DNA from: Myxococcales bacterium 68-20
GTDB lineage: Bacteria > Myxococcota_A > Polyangia > Polyangiales > Polyangiaceae
Assembly (NCBI GenBank): GCA_001899635.1
Contig: MKVQ01000005.1
Location: 496,001 to 560,000, forward strand
Direction of reading: 5' to 3'
DNA: 64,000 nucleotides
Shown here: one piece after another, positions 6,977-15,213 of the stretch
Layout: the number at the start of each line of letters is the position of its first letter
Position numbering within the stretch: position 1 is the stretch's first letter
Program-made: the position numbers and the translations under genes
The notes under the pieces: model-generated
The model's database searches: none
The model's input: only the letters and a program-made list of their open reading frames with translations
What the model was told of the DNA's origin: nothing

Positions 6977-9586
6977 TCAGAGGCGGTTCTTGGGGCGGAG
7001 CTCGACCTTCACGGGCTTGGCGCCCCAGATCTCGTTCGCGTACTCGCGGATCGTACGGTCGCTCGAGAAGGGACCGACCTTGGCGATGTTGCGCGTCGCC
7101 ATCGCGTGCCAAGTCGCCTTGTCGAGGAACGCGTCGCTGACGCGCTTCTGACAATCGACGTACGCGTCGAAGTCGGCGAAGAGCATGTAGGTGTCGTGAT
7201 CGAGGAGCGAGTCCGTCAGGGGCCGGAACAAGGTCGGATCCTCGGAGCTGAAGAACCCGGTGGCGATGAGGTCGATGACCTCCTTCAGGCGCGCGTTCTT
7301 CTCGTAGATCGCCCGCGGGCGGTAACCCGTCCGCTGGAGGTCGTGGACCTCCTCGGTCGTGAGGCCGAAGAGGAAGAAGTTGTCCGCGCCGACGGCGTCG
7401 CGGATCTCGATGTTCGCGCCGTCGAGCGTCCCGATCGTGAGCGCGCCGTTCATCGAGAGCTTCATGTTCCCGGTGCCGGAGGCCTCTTTGCCGGCCGTCG
7501 AGATCTGCTCCGAGAGATCGGCCGCCGGGATGATCCGCTCCGCGAGCGAGACGCGGTAGTTCGGGAGGAACGCCACCTTCAGGCGCCCGCCGAGATCGAT
7601 GTCACCGTTCACCACATCGGCGATCGCGTTGATCAGCTTGATGATGAGCTTCGCGATGCGATAGCCGGGCGCCGCCTTGGCGCCGAAGAGGACCGTGCGC
7701 GGCGTCGCGAGCGCGTCCGGATTGCGCTTCGCGTCGAGGTAGAGCCGGATCACGTGGAGCGCGTTCAGCAGCTGCCGCTTGTACTCGTGGAGGCGCTTGA
7801 TCTGGACGTCGTAGAGCGAGTCCGGATCGAACCGCAGGCGGTAGTGCTGGAGGCAGTACTGCGCGAAATCGGCCTTGTTCGCCCGCTTCACCGCGGCCAC
7901 CTTCTCGACGAACGACGCATCGCCGGCGAGGGGCGACAGCTTGTCGAGCTCGTCGAGGTTGGTGAGCCAGCCCGGGCCGATCGCCTCGGTGATGAGCGCC
8001 GAGAGGCGCGGGTTGCACTGATGGAGCCAGCGGCGCGGAGTGACGCCGTTCGTCTTGTTCGAGAACTTCGCCGGGGTCATCTCGGCGAAGTCACGGAGCA
8101 CATCGCGCTTGAGGAGATCGCTGTGGAGCGCGGCGACGCCGTTCACGGCATGCGAGCCCGCGACGGCGAGGTGCGCCATGCAGACCTTCTTCTCCGTGCC
8201 CTCCTCGATGATCGACATCCGGCGGACACGGGCGTCGTCGCCGGGGAAGCGCGCCATCACCGAGCGCACGAAGCGGCGATTGAGCTCGTAGATGATCCCG
8301 AGGTGACGCGGGAGGAGCCGCTCGAACATCGCGACCGGCCACTTCTCGAGCGCCTCGGCGAGGAGCGTGTGATTCGTGTAGCCGAGCGTCGCGACGGTGA
8401 TCTCCCAGGCGCGCTCCCACGGGATCCGCTCGATGTCGACGAGCACGCGCATCAGCTCGGCGACCGCGATCGCGGGATGGGTGTCGTTCAGCTGGATCGC
8501 GTTCTTCTCCGCGAACGCTTCAAACGAGACCGGAGGCCGAAGGTCACCATCCGGGGTGGTCGGGGCGGAGCCCCGAGGTTTGTGGGTCTTCTTGTAGCGG
8601 CGAACGATGTCGGCGATCGCGCAGGCGACGAAGAAGTACTCCTGCTTGAGCCGGAGATCGCGCCCCGCCTGGTTATGATCGTTCGGATACAGGACCTTCG
8701 AGATGACCTCGCTCGCGTTCTTGTCCTCGACGGCACGGACGTAGTCGCCATCGTTGAAGACCTTGAGGTCGAACTCGTTGTCGGCCCGCGCCTGCCAGAG
8801 GCGCAGCGTATTGACGGTGTCGTTGCGGAAGCCCGCGATCGGCGTGTCGAACGGAACGCCGAGCACGTGCTGCGCGGGGACCCACCGCGCGACGTGCTCG
8901 CCCTTCGCATCCAATCCTTCCTCGACCCGCCCGCCGAAACCGACCTTGACCGTGTACTCCGGCCGCATGAACTCCCACGGGTTGCCGAACTTCAGCCACT
9001 CGTCGGGGTGCTCGACCTGCCAGCCGCTCTTCAGCTCCTGCTCGAAGATTCCGAACTCGTAGCGGATGCCGTAGCCGTAGCCGGCGTATCCGAGCGTCGC
9101 CATCGAGTCGAGGAAGCACGCTGCCAGCCGGCCGAGACCGCCGTTGCCGAGGCCAGGCTCCGGCTCCGACTCGAGGAGGTCCGACAGCTCGAGGCCGGCG
9201 CCGGCGAGCAAGGACTTCGCCTTGTCGTACAGGTTCAGCGCGTGGAGATTGTTCGACAGCGCGCGCCCGAGCAGGAACTCCGCGGACAGGTAGTAGATCC
9301 GCTTCGCGTCGACGCGCGAGTACGTCTCCTGCGTCTGCGCCCATCGATACGTGAGTCGATCGCGAACCGTGAGGGCCAACGCGAAGAACCGATCGAGCTC
9401 CGTCACGTTGCCGTTCTTGCCGAGCGAATACGACAGGTGATCGAGGAACGCACGCCGCAGAGTGGCGTCGTCCATCCCCGTGCGATCGTCCTCGACGACG
9501 GCACGGGGCGAGGGGTCCACGGCGAGCGTGGTCATCGGGGCTTCGGCTCCGGGCCGGTTCGAGCTGAGGGTCATTGGGGACGCCAA
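6977..9586 (-). CDS. glgP: Glycogen/starch phosphorylase
   Basis: GT35 alpha-glucan phosphorylase releases glucose-1-phosphate from glycogen in the cytoplasm. The 869-residue product has the family landmarks YYLSAEFLLGR and LGNGGLGRLAACFLDS near the N-terminus, AIQLNDTHPAIAVAELMR in the middle, and the pyridoxal-phosphate lysine site GTGNMKLSMNGA in the C-terminal half. The start is uncertain between ATG 9586 and in-frame ATGs at residues 5 and 18. Before AIQLNDTHP it has an extra Pro/Gly-rich insert (KPRGSAPTTPDGDL). The DNA of that insert contains a GC palindrome, so a small repeat may have entered the reading frame. Confidence 0.97.
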   Translation of the reverse strand: MASPMTLSSNRPGAEAPMTTLAVDPSPRAVVEDDRTGMDDATLRRAFLDHLSYSLGKNGNVTELDRFFALALTVRDRLTYRWAQTQETYSRVDAKRIYYLSAEFLLGRALSNNLHALNLYDKAKSLLAGAGLELSDLLESEPEPGLGNGGLGRLAACFLDSMATLGYAGYGYGIRYEFGIFEQELKSGWQVEHPDEWLKFGNPWEFMRPEYTVKVGFGGRVEEGLDAKGEHVARWVPAQHVLGVPFDTPIAGFRNDTVNTLRLWQARADNEFDLKVFNDGDYVRAVEDKNASEVISKVLYPNDHNQAGRDLRLKQEYFFVACAIADIVRRYKKTHKPRGSAPTTPDGDLRPPVSFEAFAEKNAIQLNDTHPAIAVAELMRVLVDIERIPWERAWEITVATLGYTNHTLLAEALEKWPVAMFERLLPRHLGIIYELNRRFVRSVMARFPGDDARVRRMSIIEEGTEKKVCMAHLAVAGSHAVNGVAALHSDLLKRDVLRDFAEMTPAKFSNKTNGVTPRRWLHQCNPRLSALITEAIGPGWLTNLDELDKLSPLAGDASFVEKVAAVKRANKADFAQYCLQHYRLRFDPDSLYDVQIKRLHEYKRQLLNALHVIRLYLDAKRNPDALATPRTVLFGAKAAPGYRIAKLIIKLINAIADVVNGDIDLGGRLKVAFLPNYRVSLAERIIPAADLSEQISTAGKEASGTGNMKLSMNGALTIGTLDGANIEIRDAVGADNFFLFGLTTEEVHDLQRTGYRPRAIYEKNARLKEVIDLIATGFFSSEDPTLFRPLTDSLLDHDTYMLFADFDAYVDCQKRVSDAFLDKATWHAMATRNIAKVGPFSSDRTIREYANEIWGAKPVKVELRPKNRL
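8560..8576. repeat. GC palindrome inside glgP
   Basis: TCGGGGC-GGA-GCCCCGA forms a 7 bp stem with a 3-base loop inside the glgP reading frame. It encodes part of a Pro/Gly-rich insert that canonical phosphorylases lack at this point. It resembles the TTGGGGC-GCGA-GCCCCAA element at 4197-4214. Confidence 0.5.
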
Positions 9587-9848
9587 GCGTCACGGATCCG
9601 CGCCTCTGTTTCAACCCCTGCCGTGACGGTTCGTCATGCCGAGGGCTCCCTGACCCGCGACGCTCGCGTCCGCGGAAGGCCGACCCTGCGTCGAGCCGAG
9701 CCGCGATCCGATCGGCAGCAAAGCCCTCGTCGCGAACGGACCTCGTCCATCAGACCGTCTGCGTCCGTCACCGAGCGCGTCCGGATCGACGCAGATCTTC
9801 TCGCCGAGCCCGAGCACACACGGCGGGCCCGGCGCTCCGCCGTAACGC

Positions 9849-10841
9849 CTACTTCCGCGGCTCGGCGGCGGGCGAGGACGGGAACACGAGGACGAACGAG
9901 CGCTCGCCGACGACGTAGAGGGTGGCCTTGTCCTGCGGCGCACCGCTCGCGCGATCGGCCTCGAACGAGGCGTACCAGGGCAGCTTCTCCCAGACCGGCG
10001 TCTTCTTCACGAACTCGGGGACGATGAGATCGAGCTCGATGTAGCGCCCGCCCGTGAGCCGATCGAGCTCGGGACCGAAGCTGTAGTCCTTCGTCGCCTC
10101 GGGTGGCGACAGATCGTTGTGGAGCGCGCCTCCGTAGGCGATGACGGTCTTCGTCTGCGAGGCTGCATCCGACTTGTTGCGCTCGTGGAGCTGGGTGACC
10201 TTCGCCTGGGTGAGACGCTTGACGAGGCCGAGCATCGCGCCGATCGCGTCCGCACCGGCGTCGGCGAGCATCGCGAAGTCGTCACACGTCGGCCGGAGCA
10301 ACCACGGCGTCATGCCGGAGGCCTTCGCCTTGGTGCCGAGCGTGACGTACTCGTTCTGGTTCGTCTCGGCTTGCGCCTCGGTGACGGGCTTCTGCGCGGT
10401 CGCGACTTGCTTCACCTCCTTCATGCACTTCGGATCCGGCGCCCAGAGCTCGACGACCACGTCGGTGGCGCTCGGCGCGACGATCGGGAGGAAGGCCTCG
10501 GTGAACCGCTTCGTCGACGAGGCGACGTTCTCGGTCCCGCGCTGCGCGTGCGCCTCACCGATGCCGAGGACGAGCGGGTCCTTCGCGAGCACCCAGCGGA
10601 ACGCGTCCTCCGCCGTCGCGAAGCGATAACACGTCGGGCCGCTCTCGGAGGTGCAGGTGGCGGCGCCGGGCGGAGGCGCGCCCGGTGCCGGACGAACCGC
10701 GGCGGACGACGAGGACGCTGCGGAGGCCGGCGGCAGATCCACCTTGCCCGCGGCCTGAGGATCACCGCTCGGGGGCGTGCGCGAGCAGCCGAGCCCGAGA
10801 CAAGACGCGAAGACGAAGGCGACGAGGAACGAGGAGCGCAC
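9849..10841 (-). CDS. Lipoprotein with GEAH motif (ChaN/EreA-like fold suspected)
   Basis: This 330-residue secreted protein has a hydrophobic signal ending LGLGC, so it is probably a lipoprotein with a somewhat unusual lipobox. A Pro/Ala/Ser linker follows to about residue 65, then a domain with VLGIGEAHAQRGTENVASS, VVVELWAP and VIAYGGALHND. The GEAH...VVVE...YGG(A)LHN order resembles ChaN, TraB/Tiki and erythromycin-esterase-like families, which use a Gly-Glu-x-His motif near the active or metal site. Which of these it belongs to cannot be decided by eye. It lies 130 bp after the prs-family gene on the same strand and 262 bp before glgP; no gene was found in that spacer. Confidence 0.6.
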   Translation of the reverse strand: MRSSFLVAFVFASCLGLGCSRTPPSGDPQAAGKVDLPPASAASSSSAAVRPAPGAPPPGAATCTSESGPTCYRFATAEDAFRWVLAKDPLVLGIGEAHAQRGTENVASSTKRFTEAFLPIVAPSATDVVVELWAPDPKCMKEVKQVATAQKPVTEAQAETNQNEYVTLGTKAKASGMTPWLLRPTCDDFAMLADAGADAIGAMLGLVKRLTQAKVTQLHERNKSDAASQTKTVIAYGGALHNDLSPPEATKDYSFGPELDRLTGGRYIELDLIVPEFVKKTPVWEKLPWYASFEADRASGAPQDKATLYVVGERSFVLVFPSSPAAEPRK

Positions 10842-10972
10842 CCCGCCAATCTAGAGCACTGTGCACGGTCCGAACACTCGTGCTCGTGCTCGAGCTAACG
10901 TTAGCGTTCGCGGGTTCGAGGAGCCAGCCGCTGCAGGCGAGAACGCAGCGAAGGCCGAACGCTCCGAAGCCC

Positions 10973-11887
10973 TCACTCGGCGGCGGCGAGGCACTCGACG
11001 AGGCGAGGCGCGATCGACACGATGTCCTCCTTCGGCAGCTTCTGGCAGCCGGGATGCGAGTCGGTGCCCATGATCGTCGTGAAGACGCCGCTCGCGCGGA
11101 TCTTGTCGAGCGCGTCGTTCGGGAGGACGAGGTGGCTGGCGATGGCGTGCACCTTCGTCGCCCCGGCGGCGAGATAGGCCCTCCCGGCCTGGATGAGCGA
11201 GGAGCCGGTGCGGATCATGTCGTCGTAAACGACGACCTCCCTGCCCTTCACGTCGGCGTTGATGCCGGTGACGGAGGTGCCGGCGTCGCTGCGGCTCTTG
11301 TAGACGAACGCGGGCTCGACGTGGAGGTCGCGAGCGAGGCTCTGCACCCACTTCGCGCGGCCGGCATCGCACGCGCCGAGCACGAACGGCGTGCCCTTCA
11401 TCTTCTCGGCGATCTTCGCCGTGATGATCGGCGCGCCGTACACGTGGCGGGAGAGGACGCGGTCGTCGAGATAGAACTCGATGCCGTCGGTGTGGAGGTC
11501 GAAGAGGTAGACGTGCGTGCCGCCCTCCGGCGCCGGGATTGCGGAGAGGAGGCGCGCCCGCGTCTTCGCGACGACGACCTCGCCCGGCTTCACCGCACGC
11601 TCCATCGTCGAGTAGCCGAAGTACGGCATCACGATCGAGAGCGAGCGCGCGCCGCCGCGCGCGATCCCGCACGCGAGGTCGAAGACGTCTAGCCAGTCGC
11701 TGTCCGCCGGCGTCCCTCCGAGGAGCACGACGTCGCGACCATAGAGGTCGGGTAGGATCCGGAGGTAGCGCTCGCCGTCGGGGAAGTTCTTCCGCTCGAT
11801 CTCGCCGTGCTCGAAGTCGCCGGCAGCGAGGAACGACGGCTCGAGATAGGCGTACGAGGGGATCGTGAACAGGAGGCGGCGATGCAT
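10973..11887 (-). CDS. Ribose-phosphate pyrophosphokinase family protein
   Basis: PRPP synthetase-type protein (304 aa) that would make PRPP from ribose-5-phosphate and ATP. Visible landmarks are the N-terminal NFPDGERYLRI, VMPYFGYSTMER (ATP-binding loop), LFDLHTDGIEFY and the PRPP loop VVVYDDMIRTGSSL. The N-terminal third is divergent from classic Prs, so it may be a paralogue rather than the main housekeeping enzyme. It is divergent from the mutase gene across 125 bp. A 12 bp perfect palindrome (GCTAACGTTAGC, 10894-10905) lies downstream. Confidence 0.85.
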   Translation of the reverse strand: MHRRLLFTIPSYAYLEPSFLAAGDFEHGEIERKNFPDGERYLRILPDLYGRDVVLLGGTPADSDWLDVFDLACGIARGGARSLSIVMPYFGYSTMERAVKPGEVVVAKTRARLLSAIPAPEGGTHVYLFDLHTDGIEFYLDDRVLSRHVYGAPIITAKIAEKMKGTPFVLGACDAGRAKWVQSLARDLHVEPAFVYKSRSDAGTSVTGINADVKGREVVVYDDMIRTGSSLIQAGRAYLAAGATKVHAIASHLVLPNDALDKIRASGVFTTIMGTDSHPGCQKLPKEDIVSIAPRLVECLAAAE

Positions 11888-12012
11888 CGCCCTCGCTCTT
11901 ATCAGGTTTCCCGGGCGCCTGAGCGGCCCAGCGATGTGCTTCAGGCCCCCCCGCCGACCGTCCGTGCCGCAGGCACGTTTCAGCGGCGATCTCGTGCTAA
12001 AGCGTCGTCATC

Positions 12013-13668
12013 ATGACGTACGCCGAGCTCCGCCGCGCCTGGGAGAAGGAAAAGCTTGCGCCCCTCGAGGCAAAGGACAAGCCCCGCCAGCGCGTTGCCA
12101 ACCTCGCCGGACACGCGGACGTCGCGCCGCTCTACGGACCGGAAGACGTCGCGGACCTCGATCCCGTTCGAGACCTCGGCGTCCCCGGCGCGCCGCCGTT
12201 CACGCGCGGCGTCCAGCCGAACATGTACCGCGGCCGTCTCTGGACGATGCGCCAGTACGCCGGCTTCGGCACCGCGGCGGAGTCGAACGAGCGCTACCAC
12301 TACCTCTTGAAGCAGGGCCAGACGGGCCTCTCGGTCGCGTTCGATCTCCCGACGCAGATGGGCCGCGACTCGGACGATCCCCAGAGCCAGGGCGAGGTCG
12401 GCCGCGTCGGCGTCGCGATCGACACGATCGAGGACATGCGCACGCTGCTCCGCGGCCTGCCGCTCGACAAGATCTCGACGTCGATGACGATCAACGCGAC
12501 GGCGTCGACACTCCTCTGCCTCTACATCGCGGTGGCCGAGGAGCAGGGCGTCCCGCGCGAGAAGCTCCGCGGCACGATCCAGAACGACATCCTCAAGGAG
12601 TACATGGCGCGCGGCACGTACATCTATCCGCCGCGCCCGTCCCTCCGGCTCATCACCGACATCTTCGGGTTCTGCGGGAAGGACGTCCCGCGCTGGAACA
12701 CGATCTCGATCAGCGGCTACCACATTCGCGAGGCCGGCTGCGATGCCGCCCAGGAGATCGCCTTCACCCTCGCCGACGGCATGGCGTACGTGAAGGCCGC
12801 GAGGGACGCCGGGCTCGACGTCGACGCCTTCGGCGCGCAGCTCTCGTTCTTCTTCAACGTCCACAACAACCTCATCGAAGAGGTGGCGAAGTTCCGCGCC
12901 GCGCGCCGCATGTGGAGCGCAATCATGAAGGAGCGCTTCGGCGCCAAGACCGATCGCGCGCGCGCGCTCCGCTTCCACTGCCAGACCGCAGGGATGACGC
13001 TCACCGCGCAGCAGCCGCTCAACAACGTCGCCCGTGTGACGCTCCAGGCGCTCGCCGCTGTCCTCGGCGGCTGCCAGTCGCTCCACACGAACAGCTACGA
13101 CGAGGCCCTCGGGCTCCCGACGAGCGAGTCCGCGACCATCGCGCTCCGGACCCAGCAGATCGTCGCCCACGAGTCCGGCGTCGCCGACTTCGTCGACGCG
13201 CTCGGCGGGGCCTACGCGATCGAGGCGCTGACGGACCGGCTCGAGGCGGAGGCGAACAAGTACATCGCCCGCATCGACGAGCTCGGCGGCATGGTCGCGG
13301 CGATCGAGCAGGGCTACCCGCAGCGCGAGATCCAGAACAGCGCGTACAGTTATCAGCTCGAGATCGAGAAGAAGCAGCGCACGATCGTAGGGCTGAACGA
13401 CTTCGTCCAGGACGCGCCGCCGGTCCCCGTCATGAAGATCGACCCGCAGATCGAGCGCGCCCAGGTCGACCGCCTCCGCGCCGTCCGCGCGAAGCGCGAC
13501 GAGCAGGCGTACGCCGAGGCGCTCCGCAAGGTCGAGGCGGCAGCGAAGGGCACGGACAACCTCCTCCCGTTCATCCTCGACGCGGTGAAGGCCTCGGCCA
13601 CGGTCGGCGAGATCGCCGGTGTCCTCCGCCGCACGTGGGGCGAGCACGTCGAGACGCTCGTCCTCTGA
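12013..13668 (+). CDS. Methylmalonyl-CoA mutase-type large (catalytic) subunit without B12 domain
   Basis: Adenosylcobalamin-dependent acyl-CoA mutase catalytic chain, 551 aa. It shows [56 protein letters not shown] and the TIM-barrel end [20 protein letters not shown]. The Tyr in NMY and the Arg in PSLRLI match residues that contact the methylmalonyl carboxylate in known mutases, so methylmalonyl-CoA is the likely substrate, though isobutyryl-CoA-type chains are close relatives. The C-terminal cobalamin-binding domain (DxHxxG) is absent; a separate small subunit must lie outside this window. truC begins 5 bases after the stop, implying co-transcription. Confidence 0.9.
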   Translation: MTYAELRRAWEKEKLAPLEAKDKPRQRVANLAGHADVAPLYGPEDVADLDPVRDLGVPGAPPFTRGVQPNMYRGRLWTMRQYAGFGTAAESNERYHYLLKQGQTGLSVAFDLPTQMGRDSDDPQSQGEVGRVGVAIDTIEDMRTLLRGLPLDKISTSMTINATASTLLCLYIAVAEEQGVPREKLRGTIQNDILKEYMARGTYIYPPRPSLRLITDIFGFCGKDVPRWNTISISGYHIREAGCDAAQEIAFTLADGMAYVKAARDAGLDVDAFGAQLSFFFNVHNNLIEEVAKFRAARRMWSAIMKERFGAKTDRARALRFHCQTAGMTLTAQQPLNNVARVTLQALAAVLGGCQSLHTNSYDEALGLPTSESATIALRTQQIVAHESGVADFVDALGGAYAIEALTDRLEAEANKYIARIDELGGMVAAIEQGYPQREIQNSAYSYQLEIEKKQRTIVGLNDFVQDAPPVPVMKIDPQIERAQVDRLRAVRAKRDEQAYAEALRKVEAAAKGTDNLLPFILDAVKASATVGEIAGVLRRTWGEHVETLVL

Positions 13669-13673
13669 CCGCC

Positions 13674-14426
13674 GTGCCCGTGCCCGCCCCCGAAGGAGCG
13701 CCGTCCGCGTCTGCGGCCCCGTGCACGAACACGGAGCCGCGGCCGATCACGCTGCTCTACGTCGACGATGACGTCGTCGTGGCCGACAAGCCGTCGGGCC
13801 TGCTCGTCCATCGCGGCTGGGACAACGACGACGACGTCGCGATGTTCCGCGTCCGCGACGCGCTCGGCGCGTACGTCTACCCGATCCATCGCCTCGATCG
13901 CGGCACGAGCGGCGCCCTCCTCTTCGCCCGAACCCAAGAGGCCGCCGCCGCGCTCCACGCCTCCTTCGAGGCGCGCCAGGTCGACAAGCAATACCTCGCG
14001 CTCGTCCGCGGTCACGCTCCCGAGAGCGGCGTGATCGATCACCCGGTCCCGAAGTCGGAGGACGGCCCGCGGGTCCCTGCGCTCACGCGCTTCGAGCTCG
14101 TCGCGCGCTCACCCGTCGATCGCTGCTCGCTCGTCCTCGCGCGGCCGGAGACCGGACGCCTCCATCAGATCCGGCGCCATCTCCGTCACATCAACCATCC
14201 GCTCGTCGGCGATGTCGCCCACGGCTCCGGTGTCATCAACCGCCACTACCGAGCGACGTACGCGCTCCATCGCCTCGCCCTCCACGCATACCGCCTCGCC
14301 TTCGATCACCCGGTGACCGGCGCGCGCGTCGCGATCGAGGCACCGGTCCCCGACGATCTCGGCGCCGCGCTCGACCAGCTCGGGCTCCCGCGGACAGCTC
14401 CGCAGACGGATGCGAGCGCCTCATGA
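13674..14426 (+). CDS. truC: tRNA pseudouridine(65) synthase-like, RluA family
   Basis: RluA-family pseudouridine synthase of about 250 aa. It has the catalytic HRLDRGTSGALLFAR motif (Asp nucleophile), the N-terminal VVADKPSGLLVHRGWD typical of TruC, and GRLHQIRRHLRHINHPLVGD near the C-terminal half. The HR-x-W and RRHL(R/A)H patterns favour TruC (tRNA U65) over the rRNA-modifying RluA/RluC/RluD. There is no S4 domain. The GTG start at 13674 is inferred from position after the mutase stop; a second GTG two codons later is possible. The stop overlaps the ATG of the next gene (ATGA), so the two are translationally coupled. Confidence 0.85.
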   Translation: MPVPAPEGAPSASAAPCTNTEPRPITLLYVDDDVVVADKPSGLLVHRGWDNDDDVAMFRVRDALGAYVYPIHRLDRGTSGALLFARTQEAAAALHASFEARQVDKQYLALVRGHAPESGVIDHPVPKSEDGPRVPALTRFELVARSPVDRCSLVLARPETGRLHQIRRHLRHINHPLVGDVAHGSGVINRHYRATYALHRLALHAYRLAFDHPVTGARVAIEAPVPDDLGAALDQLGLPRTAPQTDASAS

Positions 14427-15103
14427 GCCGTCGCGACAACCGCGCGAACCGCTGCGGGCTCTGCCTGATGCACATCGGGCTCTGCGTCTGTCCGCTCGTC
14501 CCGCGGATCGAGACGCGGACGCGCCTCGTCCTCGTCATCCATCACACCGAGATCCGCAAGCCGACGAACACCGGGCACCTCGGCGCGGCGTGCCTCGTGA
14601 ACAGCGAGGTCCACGTCCGTGGTCGCGAGGGAATGCCGAGCGCCCCGATCGAGTGGGGAGATCGAACGCCGCTGCTCCTCTTCCCTCACGAAGGTGAAGC
14701 GGAGCCGCTCGAGCCGGTCGACGGCCCCGTCACGCTCATCGTGCCCGACGGCAACTGGCGGCAAGCCTCGAAGGTCCGCGCTCGTGTGCCGGGCCTGAAA
14801 GACGTTCGCTGCGTCACTCTCCCGCCGGGACCGCCGTCGATCTACCGGCTGCGCTCCGAGGCCCATTCGCACGGCCTCGCGACCATGGAAGCCATCGCCC
14901 GAGCGATGGGCATCCTCGAGGGCCCGTCCGTGCAGGAGGCGCTCGAGCACGTCTTCCGTGCGATGGTCGAGCGTACGCTCTGGTCACGCGGCGCGCTCGC
15001 GGCCGAAGACGTGACCGGCGGCATCCCGGAAGGTGCCACGCGCCACGATCCCCGAAGCGGCCTCCGCGAGCGAATCGCGTCGTCACAGACACGCGCGGGC
15101 TGA
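14423..15103 (+). CDS. DTW-domain tRNA-uridine aminocarboxypropyltransferase-like protein
   Basis: DTW-domain enzymes transfer the 3-amino-3-carboxypropyl group of SAM to tRNA uridine (acp3U). The N-terminus has the zinc-like cysteine cluster CGLCLMHIGLCVCP, followed by HHTEIRKPTNTGHL and the signature segment VTLIVPDGNWRQASK. DGNW replaces the canonical D(G)TW. The tail has LPPGPPSIYRLRSE and GLATMEAIARAMG, as in the family. It overlaps truC by 4 bp, pairing two tRNA-modification enzymes in one unit behind an acyl-CoA mutase. Confidence 0.85.
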   Translation: MSRRDNRANRCGLCLMHIGLCVCPLVPRIETRTRLVLVIHHTEIRKPTNTGHLGAACLVNSEVHVRGREGMPSAPIEWGDRTPLLLFPHEGEAEPLEPVDGPVTLIVPDGNWRQASKVRARVPGLKDVRCVTLPPGPPSIYRLRSEAHSHGLATMEAIARAMGILEGPSVQEALEHVFRAMVERTLWSRGALAAEDVTGGIPEGATRHDPRSGLRERIASSQTRAG

Positions 15104-15213
15104 GCGAACACCGCGCACCATCGCGCGCGGAGTCCGATCGGACGCTCACGGCCGAGCATGCGCTCACGGCTGGCCTGGCGAGCGGGCAGGACCGTCACTA
15201 CATTAGGCGGTCC

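Noticed and set aside
7106-10027. 973-residue open frame opposite glgP
   Set aside because: It is antisense to the clearly conserved glycogen phosphorylase, is Arg/Glu/Val-rich in the way GC-rich antisense frames are, and has no recognisable domain.
10894-10905. 12-bp palindrome GCTAACGTTAGC
   Set aside because: It is a single short palindrome with no second copy or obvious promoter; too weak to call an operator.
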